Assembly (NCBI GenBank): GCA_007121565.1
Contig: SKKI01000305.1
Coordinates: 1 to 6,001 of the forward strand
Direction: 5' to 3'
Length of the DNA stretch: 6,001 bases
DNA from: Phycisphaerae bacterium
Lineage (GTDB): Bacteria; Planctomycetota; Phycisphaerae; Sedimentisphaerales; Anaerohalosphaeraceae
Position 1 is the first letter of the stretch. Each line of letters begins with the position of its first letter. Positions 1 through 5,878 of this stretch are shown in pieces. The notes beneath the pieces were generated by a model that saw nothing but the letters and a program-made list of their open reading frames with translations, did not search any database and had not been told where the DNA came from. The position numbers and the translations under genes were made by a program.

Positions 1-453
1 AACAGCGAGGTCAAATTTGATCTGCTGTATCTGCCCTCCGAGCAGGGGCCTGCCACAGCGGTTCTTCAGATTTTCAGCAACAATCCCAATAATTCTCCCG
101 TGGAGGTGGAGTTGGCCGGTGCCGGTGCAGCGCCCGAAGAGCCCAAGCGGTCCGCGTACGCCGACATTGATGCCATTTGCGCTTTTTACCTTCAGGGCCT
201 GGAAGACAGAAGGATTGTCGGCGACGGCCCCGGCCGATCCGGTCGCGGCAGAGCCATCGCGCTGGGCAATAAGCTGATCACCGCCCGCCACCTGATCAGC
301 GGAGGCTATGAACACCATGCCCTTTTTGTGCTGGAGTCGGTGGAACAAAAGACCAACGGCATGCGGCGGCCTCCTGATTTCGTTGCCGGTCCTGCGGTGC
401 CTGAACTGAATGCCATGGTCAATGAGCTGATCGGCGACATTCGAGCACAGTGA
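1..453 (+). CDS. C-terminal part of a probable secreted/surface protein: ASH-like beta domain plus conserved helical C-terminal module (5' end outside window)
   Basis: The frame is open from the first base to the TGA at 451-453, giving 150 visible residues; the start lies upstream. Residues about 3-44 read like the last repeat of an ASH/choice-of-anchor D type immunoglobulin-like domain: the pattern F-x(3)-Y-L-P-S, then a T-A-V-L-Q-I-F-S-N-N-P strand and turn, ending V-E-V-E-L-A-G-A-G. Such domains are common in exported proteins. A linker (about 45-55) leads to a module at about 56-150 with helical character, containing VGDGPGRS, GRAIALGNKLITA and RPPDFVAGPA. From memory this resembles a recurrent C-terminal module, sometimes called FIMAH-like, in large secreted proteins of environmental bacteria. 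I see no dockerin, PEP-CTERM or LPXTG sorting signal at the end. Extracellular location and a structural or binding role are inferences, and no catalytic residues are visible. The gene is followed at once by a strong terminator, so it ends its transcription unit. Confidence 0.8.
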   Translation, partial: NSEVKFDLLYLPSEQGPATAVLQIFSNNPNNSPVEVELAGAGAAPEEPKRSAYADIDAICAFYLQGLEDRRIVGDGPGRSGRGRAIALGNKLITARHLISGGYEHHALFVLESVEQKTNGMRRPPDFVAGPAVPELNAMVNELIGDIRAQ

Positions 454-475
454 GCGCCCCTTTTTCTGCAATCTG

Positions 476-507
476 AAATGCCCGCGTCCGTCGCGGGCAT
501 TTTTTTT
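476..507 (+). terminator. Rho-independent terminator of the upstream gene
   Basis: A perfect inverted repeat has arms ATGCCCGCG (478-486) and CGCGGGCAT (492-500) around a 5-base loop. It can be extended to 11 base pairs by A476-A477 with T501-T502. A run of eight T (500-507) follows directly. The hairpin begins 22 bases after the stop codon at 451-453. This is the classic layout of an intrinsic terminator, and it separates the first gene from the clpX promoter region. Confidence 0.93.
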
Positions 508-552
508 GCAAACTGCGGTCCGATTTATGCGCACCGATATTGCGATTGTAAG

Positions 553-581
553 TTGACCCTCTCAATCTGTTGGCTTATACT
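553..581 (+). promoter_or_regulatory. Strong sigma-70-type promoter, about 430 bases ahead of clpX
   Basis: The -35 box is TTGACC (553-558, five of six consensus bases) and the -10 box is TATACT (576-581, five of six), with the optimal 17-base spacer. Transcription would start near 588. The nearest downstream gene on this strand is clpX at 1013, so this promoter makes either a leader of about 425 bases or a separate small RNA. It sits just downstream of the terminator of the previous gene, as expected for a new transcription unit. Confidence 0.65.
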
Positions 582-587
582 AGTCCT

Positions 588-700
588 TAAACAAGCATAC
601 TCCGGTTGTTCATTTCACTGTGGCGGCGATGATTTTTGGCCCGCCAGGTGGGACACTTTTACTCCGCCGTTTATTCTATTTGCGCCATGCTTGTCATAAT
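588..700 (+). ncRNA. Candidate structured RNA or structured 5' leader (speculative)
   Basis: Directly downstream of the promoter at 553-581, ACAAGCAT (591-598) is perfectly complementary to ATGCTTGT (687-694) and could close a domain of about 104 bases. Inside it, TGGCGG (621-626) pairs with CCGCCA (641-646). CAC (616-618) can add to this stem by pairing with GTG (648-650) across a small internal loop. I recognise no known RNA family and see no T-run terminator after 694, so the 3' end is undefined. The pairings were found by eye and could be chance; no folding energy was computed. Confidence 0.25.
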
Positions 701-905
701 CATCGAAAAGGCATTACAGTGCCATCGTTGTTATCAAAAATCGTTAACTTTCAAAAAATTGCCTGAACGCTTACAAATTATTCAATAAACTAAAGACACA
801 AGGAAAGTTTGGGAGGTTGTTAAAAAAGATATTTTTTGTGCGGTAACCGCATACAATGGGAAGTAAAAGACTGACCTTGCCTTGTATTCGGGCACGGATT
901 CGTCC

Positions 906-934
906 TTGCAACGCCGGCAAAGGTGTGGTAACAT
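906..934 (+). promoter_or_regulatory. Proximal clpX promoter candidate with extended -10
   Basis: The -35 box is TTGCAA (906-911, four of six) and the -10 box is TAACAT (929-934, four of six), separated by 17 bases. The bases TGG directly ahead of the -10 give an extended -10 (TGn). Transcription would start near 941, leaving a leader of about 72 bases before the clpX ATG. This is a more conventional distance than that from the stronger promoter at 553-581. Both may serve clpX. Confidence 0.45.
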
Positions 935-961
935 TTTTTAAAGTGGATATAACGCTTTCGA

Positions 962-977
962 TGTGAATTGTTTCACA
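962..977. promoter_or_regulatory. CRP/FNR-family-like operator palindrome (TGTGA-N6-TCACA)
   Basis: TGTGA (962-966) and TCACA (973-977) form a perfect inverted repeat with a 6-base centre, identical to the core of the E. coli CRP consensus. It lies about 36 bases ahead of the clpX ATG and about 20-35 bases downstream of the predicted start of the proximal promoter. At that place a bound protein would more likely repress or block elongation than activate. In RNA form the same bases could make a 6-bp hairpin with a 4-base loop in the leader. Binding by a CRP-type regulator is inferred from the motif only. Confidence 0.4.
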
Positions 978-1002
978 GCGAAGGCTAACGTGTACCATAA
1001 AC

Positions 1003-1006
1003 GGAG
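1003..1006 (+). promoter_or_regulatory. Ribosome binding site of clpX
   Basis: GGAG sits 6 bases before the ATG at 1013, an ideal distance, and supports that start over other in-frame possibilities. Confidence 0.75.
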
Positions 1007-1012
1007 ATCAAG

Positions 1013-2278
1013 ATGGCTAAATCGTCCAATCATAAACGTGAGGCGTGCAGTTTTTGCGGACGCACCAAAAAACAGATCGATGCCTTCGTGGAAGGCCCGG
1101 GCGGGGTCTTTATCTGTCCGGAGTGCGTGGATTTGTGCTACAATATCGTGCGCCAGGAACGGCGCCGGATGCACGGCGGCGAGGCGCTCTTTTCAGACGT
1201 GCCCAGGCCGCGGGAGATCAAGGAATTTCTCGACCAGTACGTTATCGGTCAGGAACACGCCAAGCGCAGCCTGGCGGTGGCGGTGCACAACCATTACAAG
1301 CGGCTGATGCACACGGCGGCCGACGAGCAGGATGTCGATCTGGAAAAATCCAACGTGCTGCTGCTGGGCCCGACCGGCTCGGGCAAGACGCTGCTGGCCA
1401 AGACGCTGGCGCGGATGCTGCATGTGCCGTTTGCGATCTGCGATGCGACAACGGTCACCGAGGCCGGCTATGTGGGCGAAGATGTGGAAAACTTTCTGCT
1501 GCGGCTGGTGCAGAACGCCGATTATGACATCGAAGCCGCCCAGCGCGGCATCGTCTATGTCGACGAGATCGACAAGGTCGGCAAGACCAGCCAGAACGTC
1601 TCCATCACGCGCGACGTCTCCGGCGAGGGCGTTCAGCAGGCCCTGTTGAAGATGCTCGAGGGCACCACCGCCAATATTCCCCCGCAGGGCGGACGCAAGC
1701 ACCCCGAACAGCAATACATCCAGATTGACACCACGCAGATTATGTTCATCTGTGGCGGAACGTTTGTCGGGCTGGAAAATATCATCAAAAAGCGGCTCGG
1801 CAAGCGAATGATCGGCTTTGACAGCGAACAGGCCGGGCGGGCGAACAAAAAGGACGATTACAGCGATGTGATCGCGCAGGTCACGCCGGAAGATGTCATC
1901 GAATACGGGATGATCCCCGAGCTGGTCGGACGGCTGCCGATTATTACAACGCTGTCGGCGCTGGACGAGCAGGCCCTGGTCGAGATCCTGACCCAGCCGA
2001 AAAACGCCCTCGTCCGGCAGTATCAGCGGCTCTTTGAGATGGAAGAGGCCGAGCTGACCTTTACCGATGAGGCGCTGTCGCTGTTGGCCAGGCAAGCGAT
2101 GAAACGCGACACCGGCGCCCGGGCCCTGCGTGCGGTCATGGAAGAGCTGATGGTCGATCTGATGTATCGTCTGCCCGAAGAGCCCAAGCCGGGCAATTAC
2201 ACCATCACCCCCGACGTCATTGAAGGCCGCGCCGACATGTTCGCCCGCCGACGAAAAGCCAAAAAAGAAGGCGCCTGA
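1013..2278 (+). CDS. clpX: ATP-dependent Clp protease ATP-binding subunit ClpX
   Basis: ClpX is a cytoplasmic AAA+ unfoldase that forms hexamers, recognises tagged substrates and threads them into the ClpP peptidase. The protein has 421 residues, close to the usual length (E. coli 424). The N-terminal zinc-binding domain has C12, C15, C35 and C38. The AAA+ core shows Walker A GPTGSGKT (119-126), the GYVG pore-1 loop (152-155), Walker B ending D184-E185, and the pore-2 segment around SGEGVQQ (203-209). It also has the RKH loop (228-230), the ClpP-docking IGF loop (267-269), arginine finger R307, and sensor-2 R370 in GARALR. All key residues are present, so it should be active and should dock on ClpP. 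The start is set by GGAG 6 bases upstream. Unlike the common tig-clpP-clpX-lon order, no protease-system gene is adjacent. The upstream neighbour is unrelated and terminated, and the downstream gene is convergent, so clpX is monocistronic here. Confidence 0.98.
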   Translation: MAKSSNHKREACSFCGRTKKQIDAFVEGPGGVFICPECVDLCYNIVRQERRRMHGGEALFSDVPRPREIKEFLDQYVIGQEHAKRSLAVAVHNHYKRLMHTAADEQDVDLEKSNVLLLGPTGSGKTLLAKTLARMLHVPFAICDATTVTEAGYVGEDVENFLLRLVQNADYDIEAAQRGIVYVDEIDKVGKTSQNVSITRDVSGEGVQQALLKMLEGTTANIPPQGGRKHPEQQYIQIDTTQIMFICGGTFVGLENIIKKRLGKRMIGFDSEQAGRANKKDDYSDVIAQVTPEDVIEYGMIPELVGRLPIITTLSALDEQALVEILTQPKNALVRQYQRLFEMEEAELTFTDEALSLLARQAMKRDTGARALRAVMEELMVDLMYRLPEEPKPGNYTITPDVIEGRADMFARRRKAKKEGA

Positions 2279-2332
2279 ACAGTTTGTCCGGCATAAGCGA
2301 CACACGCCCAACGTGCGGCAACGCTGGAAAAC

Positions 2333-2364
2333 AATTCTATCCCCTTCGCCGGGCGCGGGGAATT
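2333..2364. terminator. Hairpin between convergent clpX and MFS gene, possible terminator
   Basis: AATT/AATT ends and CCCC (2341-2344) / GGGG (2357-2360) arms can pair with a few bulged bases, and the centre is GC-rich. On the minus strand the hairpin is followed by ATTGTTTT, a weak T-rich tract, so it could end transcription of the MFS gene. On the plus strand there is no T-run. It overlaps the last two bases of the MFS stop codon. It is the only hairpin I see in the 84-base convergent gap. Confidence 0.35.
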
Positions 2365-3802
2365 AGGGTTTCGGTCCGTATCGGTGCTGGGGATTGCGGG
2401 TAAACAGGCTCATGACCAACAGCGCGGCCGGCAAACTGAGCATCCACAGCAGCACGGCCTGATAGCTGCCCAACCAGGTTTGCCCATAGCTGAACAGCAC
2501 CGGCCCCAACGCGCTGCTCAGCACCATCGCCGACATCGCCGCGCTGCTGATGGCCCCCAGATGTGCGCGTCCGAAGAACCGCGGCAGCGACGCATCGGCC
2601 AACATGCCGAAAATGCCCCCGCTGAGCCCGAGCATAATAATGGTCAGCACAAAGCCTGCCGGCGTGTCAAAAAACATCAGCCCGACCATTCCGCCGGCGA
2701 TCGCGGCACTGATGGTGGTCAGCATCCAGGCCAGCGGGATGCGGGTCCTGTCGATTACGTAGGACGCTGCAAATCGTGCCGGCAATGTAACAAAGACAAA
2801 ATACAAAAACAGCCGCGTGGCCTGGATATCGGTCTTGCCCATCGCCTCTCCGAACGCGGTGATATGAAAGGCCACCGCCGTGATCAGCATAGCATGCAGC
2901 GACAGGATCAGCGTAATCGTCCAGAACGACAGAGAGCCGAGGGCCTGGCGCCGCGTAAACTCGTGATAGATCGGATGCAGGTCGGGATGTTTTTTCTGCG
3001 CCTCGGCGGTCAGCGGCGTGCCGTCCATGCTCAGGCCGCATGCTTCCGGCGTGTTGCGCAAAAACAGCAGCCCCAGCGTGGTCATGCCGACGCCGACAAT
3101 CGCGGCCATCAGCCAGGTCGCCTCGCGCCAGCCGACGGCGGCAATCAGCCCGGCCAACAGCCACGGCGCAGCACTGAACGCGGCGGTCGTCGGCACCCCG
3201 GAAATGGCGGTCGCCATCCCCCGATGTCGGTTGAACCATCGCCCCATCGCCACGCGCCCGACAGTGGTCATGTTGCCCTGCCCGAAAAAGCGTATCAGCA
3301 GAAACGCAACCACCGCCGCCGCGGCCGCGGTCGGGCCGGACGGGAAGAATCTCCAAATCAACCCGGCAATCGGCTCGACGACCGGCGCTGTCAGCCAGTC
3401 GGACGGCAGACGGCTTTGCAGAAAATCGGCCAGGCCATCGACATAGGACATCACCAACAGGCTGGCCGCCAGACCCAGCGAGGCGAATACACTCATCAAC
3501 CGCACCCCAATATAATCCAGCAAACGCCCCGCATACGGCAGGATGAATCCGCTGATCAGTGTCCCGATCATGTAGGCCAGGCTCAACTCGTCGCGGGTCA
3601 GGCCCAACGCGGCGATCAGGTGATCCGTAAACACGCCGACGCCGGCGGTCTGGCCGGGGATCGAGCAGACAATCGAACCCGTCGAGACCGCAACGATCAT
3701 CCAGCCGTAAAAAAACGGCCATCGCCTCGGCGCAAACGGGACATTCGCCCACCGGCTCAGCCCGCGCCTATGGGACGGCTCTGTCTGGTGTTCTATGGAC
3801 AT
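2363..3802 (-). CDS. MFS transporter, monocarboxylate/oxalate-formate antiporter-like
   Basis: This is an inner-membrane major facilitator, probably of 12 helices and probably driven by ion or proton coupling. It has 479 residues from the ATG at 3802. The first helix follows the FYGWMIVAV segment (about 32-40), a hallmark of the monocarboxylate/OFA-like branch. The loop between helices 2 and 3 carries MFS motif A as GRLLDYIGVR (about 92-101). The central cytoplasmic loop starts RNTPEACGL-SMDG (about 249-261), also typical of this branch, followed by FTRRQALGSLSFW before helix 7. The substrate cannot be read from the sequence; organic acids are the family's usual cargo. An extra amphipathic stretch of roughly 35 residues lies between helices 3 and 4 (about 120-158). 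An in-frame TTG at 3814 would add four residues (MEIG). I prefer the ATG, though its upstream GGAAAT is a weak ribosome site. The gene is single, convergent with clpX and divergent from the ATP-grasp gene. Confidence 0.9.
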   Translation of the reverse strand: MSIEHQTEPSHRRGLSRWANVPFAPRRWPFFYGWMIVAVSTGSIVCSIPGQTAGVGVFTDHLIAALGLTRDELSLAYMIGTLISGFILPYAGRLLDYIGVRLMSVFASLGLAASLLVMSYVDGLADFLQSRLPSDWLTAPVVEPIAGLIWRFFPSGPTAAAAAVVAFLLIRFFGQGNMTTVGRVAMGRWFNRHRGMATAISGVPTTAAFSAAPWLLAGLIAAVGWREATWLMAAIVGVGMTTLGLLFLRNTPEACGLSMDGTPLTAEAQKKHPDLHPIYHEFTRRQALGSLSFWTITLILSLHAMLITAVAFHITAFGEAMGKTDIQATRLFLYFVFVTLPARFAASYVIDRTRIPLAWMLTTISAAIAGGMVGLMFFDTPAGFVLTIIMLGLSGGIFGMLADASLPRFFGRAHLGAISSAAMSAMVLSSALGPVLFSYGQTWLGSYQAVLLWMLSLPAALLVMSLFTRNPQHRYGPKP

Positions 3803-3876
3803 ACCAATTTCCAAATACAGAAAAAGGGCTACCCTACCTATTCGGCCTCACAAATACAAGCTAAAAAACCATCTGT

Positions 3877-3902
3877 TGATATGTCTCTTATGTCCTGATA
3901 TG
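3877..3902. repeat. Short direct repeats in the divergent promoter region
   Basis: TGATATG occurs at 3877-3883 and again at 3896-3902, 19 bases apart, which is close to two helical turns. Between them ATGTC occurs twice (3881-3885 and 3890-3894). The spacing on one DNA face is compatible with tandem operator half-sites for a regulator of one or both divergent genes, but the repeats are short and may be chance. Confidence 0.3.
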
Positions 3903-3904
3903 GC

Positions 3905-3932
3905 TTTCCAGCAAAAAATAGGCGTGTAAAAT
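3905..3932 (+). promoter_or_regulatory. Weak candidate promoter for the ATP-grasp/CPBP operon
   Basis: TTTCCA (3905-3910) and TAAAAT (3927-3932, five of six) are separated by 16 bases. Transcription would begin near 3939, about 55 bases before the ATG at 3994. The -10 box overlaps the -10 box of the opposing MFS promoter by two bases, so the two promoters, if real, would compete. Confidence 0.3.
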
Positions 3933-3959
3933 TATAGATTTGCGTTACAATGATGCCGA
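3931..3959 (-). promoter_or_regulatory. Candidate promoter for the MFS gene
   Basis: Read on the minus strand, TCGGCA (3959-3954, four of six) is followed after 17 bases by a perfect TATAAT (3936-3931). Transcription would start near 3924 and give a leader of about 120 bases that includes the direct repeats at 3877-3902. Confidence 0.4.
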
Positions 3960-3993
3960 CATAAAAACAGACGTCATTGAATGCCAACGAATT

Positions 3994-4968
3994 ATGAATA
4001 TCTTGCTGACTTCAGTGGGACGGCGCGGCTATCTGGTGCGCTATTTTAAGGATGCTTTGGGCAGCGGCGGCCGCGTGTGGGGCGCCGACAACAGTCGCTA
4101 TGCGCCCGGATTTGGCTATTGCGATCATCGGGTAATCATTCCGGATATCACTCATAGCGATTATATGCCGAATCTGCTGGAATTATGCCGCGTCAATCAC
4201 ATCGACATCGTCATCCCCCTGATTGATCCGGAATTGTGTGTTTTATCGGACTACAAGGAAGAGTTTGACCGCCTCGGGATTTTGCTGCTGCTGTCGCCTC
4301 AGGCGACGATCCAGACCACCGCGGACAAATACCACACCTGGCAGTTTGCCCGCCGCCACGGTATCGGCGTGCCGCAGACGTTCATCGCTCTGGATGAGAC
4401 CCTGGCCCGGCTCGACGCCGGGACGCTTCGCTGGCCGCTGATGGTCAAGCCCCGCCGGGGCAGCGCGTCGATGAACCTGGCCTATTGCGACGACCGCGTG
4501 CAGTTGGAAGGGGCCTTTTCAGCCTGCCCGGAGCCGATGATCCAGGAAGTGGTCAAAGGGCCCGAGTTCGGCTACGATTTGTTCGGGGATCTGGACTGCC
4601 GGCCGGTCAGCGTGTTCTGCAAGCGCAAACTGGCGATGCGGGCCGGCGAGACCGATAAGGCCGTCAGCACCAATAATCCTGACCTGATCGCATTCGGGGC
4701 GATGCTGCTGGAGCAGTTCAACCTCATCGGGCCGGCGGACGTGGATGTGGTGGTTGACAAAGACGGCCCGAAACTGCTGGAGATCAACCCCCGCTTCGGC
4801 GGCGGCTATCCCTGTGCTCATCTGAGCGGGGCGGCCTTTCCACAAAAAGTCCTGGCCCTGCGCCGCGGCGAGGTGCTGGCCCCTGACATTGGCGCCTGTC
4901 CGGAGGGTGTCTGCATGCTCAAGCAGGATGAGATCATCCAGCCGGACTGGGACGGATTGAAGGGATGA
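3994..4968 (+). CDS. ATP-grasp domain ligase with CarB-like N-terminus, substrate unknown
   Basis: ATP-grasp enzymes activate a carboxylate as acyl-phosphate and join it to an amine or similar nucleophile. The 324-residue protein opens with a Rossmann-like pre-ATP-grasp domain (MNILLTSVGRRGYLV, then ADNS at 31-34 and VIPLIDPEL at 73-81). The ATP-grasp fold follows: K112 in TADKYHTWQFA, the lysine K152 with a small-residue loop in MVKPRRGSAS (150-159), the IQEVVKGPEFGYDLF hinge region (183-197), and the metal-binding LLEINPRFGGGYP (261-273). It looks catalytically intact. It is far shorter than CarB and is not a carbamoyl-phosphate synthetase. Related single-domain proteins, often annotated as CPSase-like, occur in polysaccharide or natural-product loci, but I cannot name the substrate. 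The ATG at 3994 is chosen because family members begin with this MNILLTSVGRR-like strand. An upstream in-frame TTG (3940) only adds unrelated sequence. No clear Shine-Dalgarno precedes 3994. The gene is followed 27 bases later by the CPBP gene. Confidence 0.87.
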   Translation: MNILLTSVGRRGYLVRYFKDALGSGGRVWGADNSRYAPGFGYCDHRVIIPDITHSDYMPNLLELCRVNHIDIVIPLIDPELCVLSDYKEEFDRLGILLLLSPQATIQTTADKYHTWQFARRHGIGVPQTFIALDETLARLDAGTLRWPLMVKPRRGSASMNLAYCDDRVQLEGAFSACPEPMIQEVVKGPEFGYDLFGDLDCRPVSVFCKRKLAMRAGETDKAVSTNNPDLIAFGAMLLEQFNLIGPADVDVVVDKDGPKLLEINPRFGGGYPCAHLSGAAFPQKVLALRRGEVLAPDIGACPEGVCMLKQDEIIQPDWDGLKG

Positions 4969-4983
4969 GGTGCTAAGTCCAAC

Positions 4984-4989
4984 AGGAGG
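4984..4989 (+). promoter_or_regulatory. Ribosome binding site that sets a GTG start
   Basis: A perfect AGGAGG lies 6 bases before GTG at 4996. The ATG at 4992 is in another frame and only 2 bases from this site, so the GTG is the proper start of the CPBP gene. Confidence 0.85.
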
Positions 4990-4995
4990 CGATGC

Positions 4996-5853
4996 GTGAC
5001 CCGAACCAAACGAACAGATCGCCCAGCCGGTCAATTGGTCTCATTCCTGCCGGATTCATATCTGGATCGAACCAGTCGCCCGATCTACGCGCTGGTGTAT
5101 CTGCTGGGCTTTCTGCTGTTTTACGAGATCGGGACGTTTATGATTCACCCCGAAACGCTGACCCAATCGCTGGCCCAGCCGCAGATGCGGGTCGTGGCGT
5201 TTGTCTGGGTGCAGAACCTGCTGGAATTTATCGGCTTTGGTCCGCGCATGACATGGATTATTGCGCCCTTCGTGGTGATTGTGATTTTGCTGGCCCTGCA
5301 GATTACCTCCCAGACCAAATGGCAGGTTCGGGTCAGTGATTTTATCCCGATGACGGCCGAATGTATTCTGCTGGCCGTGCCGCTGATCGTGCTGAGCATC
5401 ATGCTCAATCGCACCGGTTCGCCGCCGGCGGCGATCCTTGCGCTGCAGAACGCGGTCGATCCCATCGCCCAGCGCATCCTGCTGGTAGACATCGTTACCG
5501 GCATCGGCGCCGGCATATACGAGGAGCTGATCTTTCGCCTGGTGCTGATTTGCCTGCTGATGATGGTGTTTCAGGATGTGTTCGGAATGCAGAAAAACAA
5601 CGCGATTTTTTTCTCGGTGGTCATCTCGGCGGTGCTGTTCAGCGCACATCACCATTTCTTTTTCGCCGACGGCCGCTTTTTCAAAGGCGATCCGTTTACC
5701 GTCGGCAAATTTGTGTTTCGCACGCTGGCGGGCGTCTATTTTGCCGTGCTCTACGCGGTGCGCGGCTTTGGCATCACCGCCGGCACGCACGCGTTTTACA
5801 ACATCCTGGCGGCCTTCCTGAGAGTGCTGGCCTTTTCCGCCGGCCCGGACTAA
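4996..5853 (+). CDS. CPBP (CAAX/Abi) family intramembrane metalloprotease
   Basis: CPBP proteins are multi-pass membrane glutamic/metallo-type proteases related to the eukaryotic CAAX endopeptidase Rce1. In bacteria they act in peptide maturation, bacteriocin self-immunity or signalling. This one has 285 residues from a GTG start. It shows the family motifs in order: EExxxR as E176-E177-x3-R181 in GAGIYEELIFR; the F-x(2-3)-H motif as F215 with H218/H219/H220; R242 before GVYFAVLY; and the last motif HAFYN with H265 and N269. All expected active-site residues are present. About seven or eight hydrophobic segments are visible, for example near 30-48, 85-104, 118-137, 163-190, 203-217, 238-255 and 263-281. 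The first about 28 residues are polar and basic, with no cleavable signal. The gene lies 27 bases after the ATP-grasp gene with its own strong ribosome site, so co-transcription is likely. The histidine kinase gene converges on it from the right. Target unknown. Confidence 0.93.
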   Translation: MTRTKRTDRPAGQLVSFLPDSYLDRTSRPIYALVYLLGFLLFYEIGTFMIHPETLTQSLAQPQMRVVAFVWVQNLLEFIGFGPRMTWIIAPFVVIVILLALQITSQTKWQVRVSDFIPMTAECILLAVPLIVLSIMLNRTGSPPAAILALQNAVDPIAQRILLVDIVTGIGAGIYEELIFRLVLICLLMMVFQDVFGMQKNNAIFFSVVISAVLFSAHHHFFFADGRFFKGDPFTVGKFVFRTLAGVYFAVLYAVRGFGITAGTHAFYNILAAFLRVLAFSAGPD

Positions 5854-5878
5854 ACAGCGGCACTGGCATATTGGCCAT

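Larger units (their letters stand above)
508..1012. other. Long intergenic region upstream of clpX, no convincing protein gene
   Basis: These 505 bases are more AT-rich than the flanking genes and carry no reading frame with a usable ribosome binding site. They hold a near-consensus promoter (553-581), foldable segments just downstream of it, and an AT hairpin AAAAAA-GATA-TTTTTT (822-837) followed by a small TGCGG-TAA-CCGCA hairpin (839-851). A second promoter candidate (906-934) and a CRP-like palindrome (962-977) lie close to clpX. I looked for tmRNA, RNase P RNA, SRP RNA and 6S RNA signatures and for a CIRCE heat-shock operator, and recognised none. No tRNA is visible. Confidence 0.7.

Noticed and set aside
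478..699. A 73-codon open frame starting inside the terminator after the first gene
   Set aside because: Its start lies in the terminator stem, it has no ribosome site, and it runs across the strong promoter at 553-581.
856..966. A 36-codon frame (MGSKRLTLPC...) in the clpX leader, considered as an upstream ORF
   Set aside because: There is no Shine-Dalgarno before its ATG, its ATG lies at the edge of a small hairpin, and it ends inside the CRP-like palindrome. I see no attenuation-type codon run or coupling to clpX.
588..1012. Possible tmRNA, RNase P RNA, SRP RNA or 6S RNA in the clpX upstream region
   Set aside because: The conserved sequence blocks of these RNAs are absent. GGAAAGTTT near 802 is only a partial resemblance to an RNase P block and lacks its partners.
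1193..2311. A 372-codon open frame antisense to clpX
   Set aside because: It is the mirror frame of a highly conserved gene, lacks recognisable motifs and a ribosome site, and is explained by the codon usage of clpX.
2384..3898. A 504-codon open frame on the + strand, opposite the MFS gene and longer than it
   Set aside because: Its translation is rich in Q, R, H and P with no domain-like pattern, as expected from the antisense of a hydrophobic GC-rich gene. The MFS frame has clear family motifs.
5056..5790. A 244-codon open frame antisense to the CPBP gene
   Set aside because: Its composition (H, Q, K, D rich) is the antisense shadow of a membrane protein. The CPBP frame has the complete active-site motifs and a perfect ribosome site.
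5854..5878. TGGC...GCCA inverted repeat in the CPBP/histidine kinase gap as a terminator
   Set aside because: Only a 4-bp stem can form and no T-run follows on either strand.
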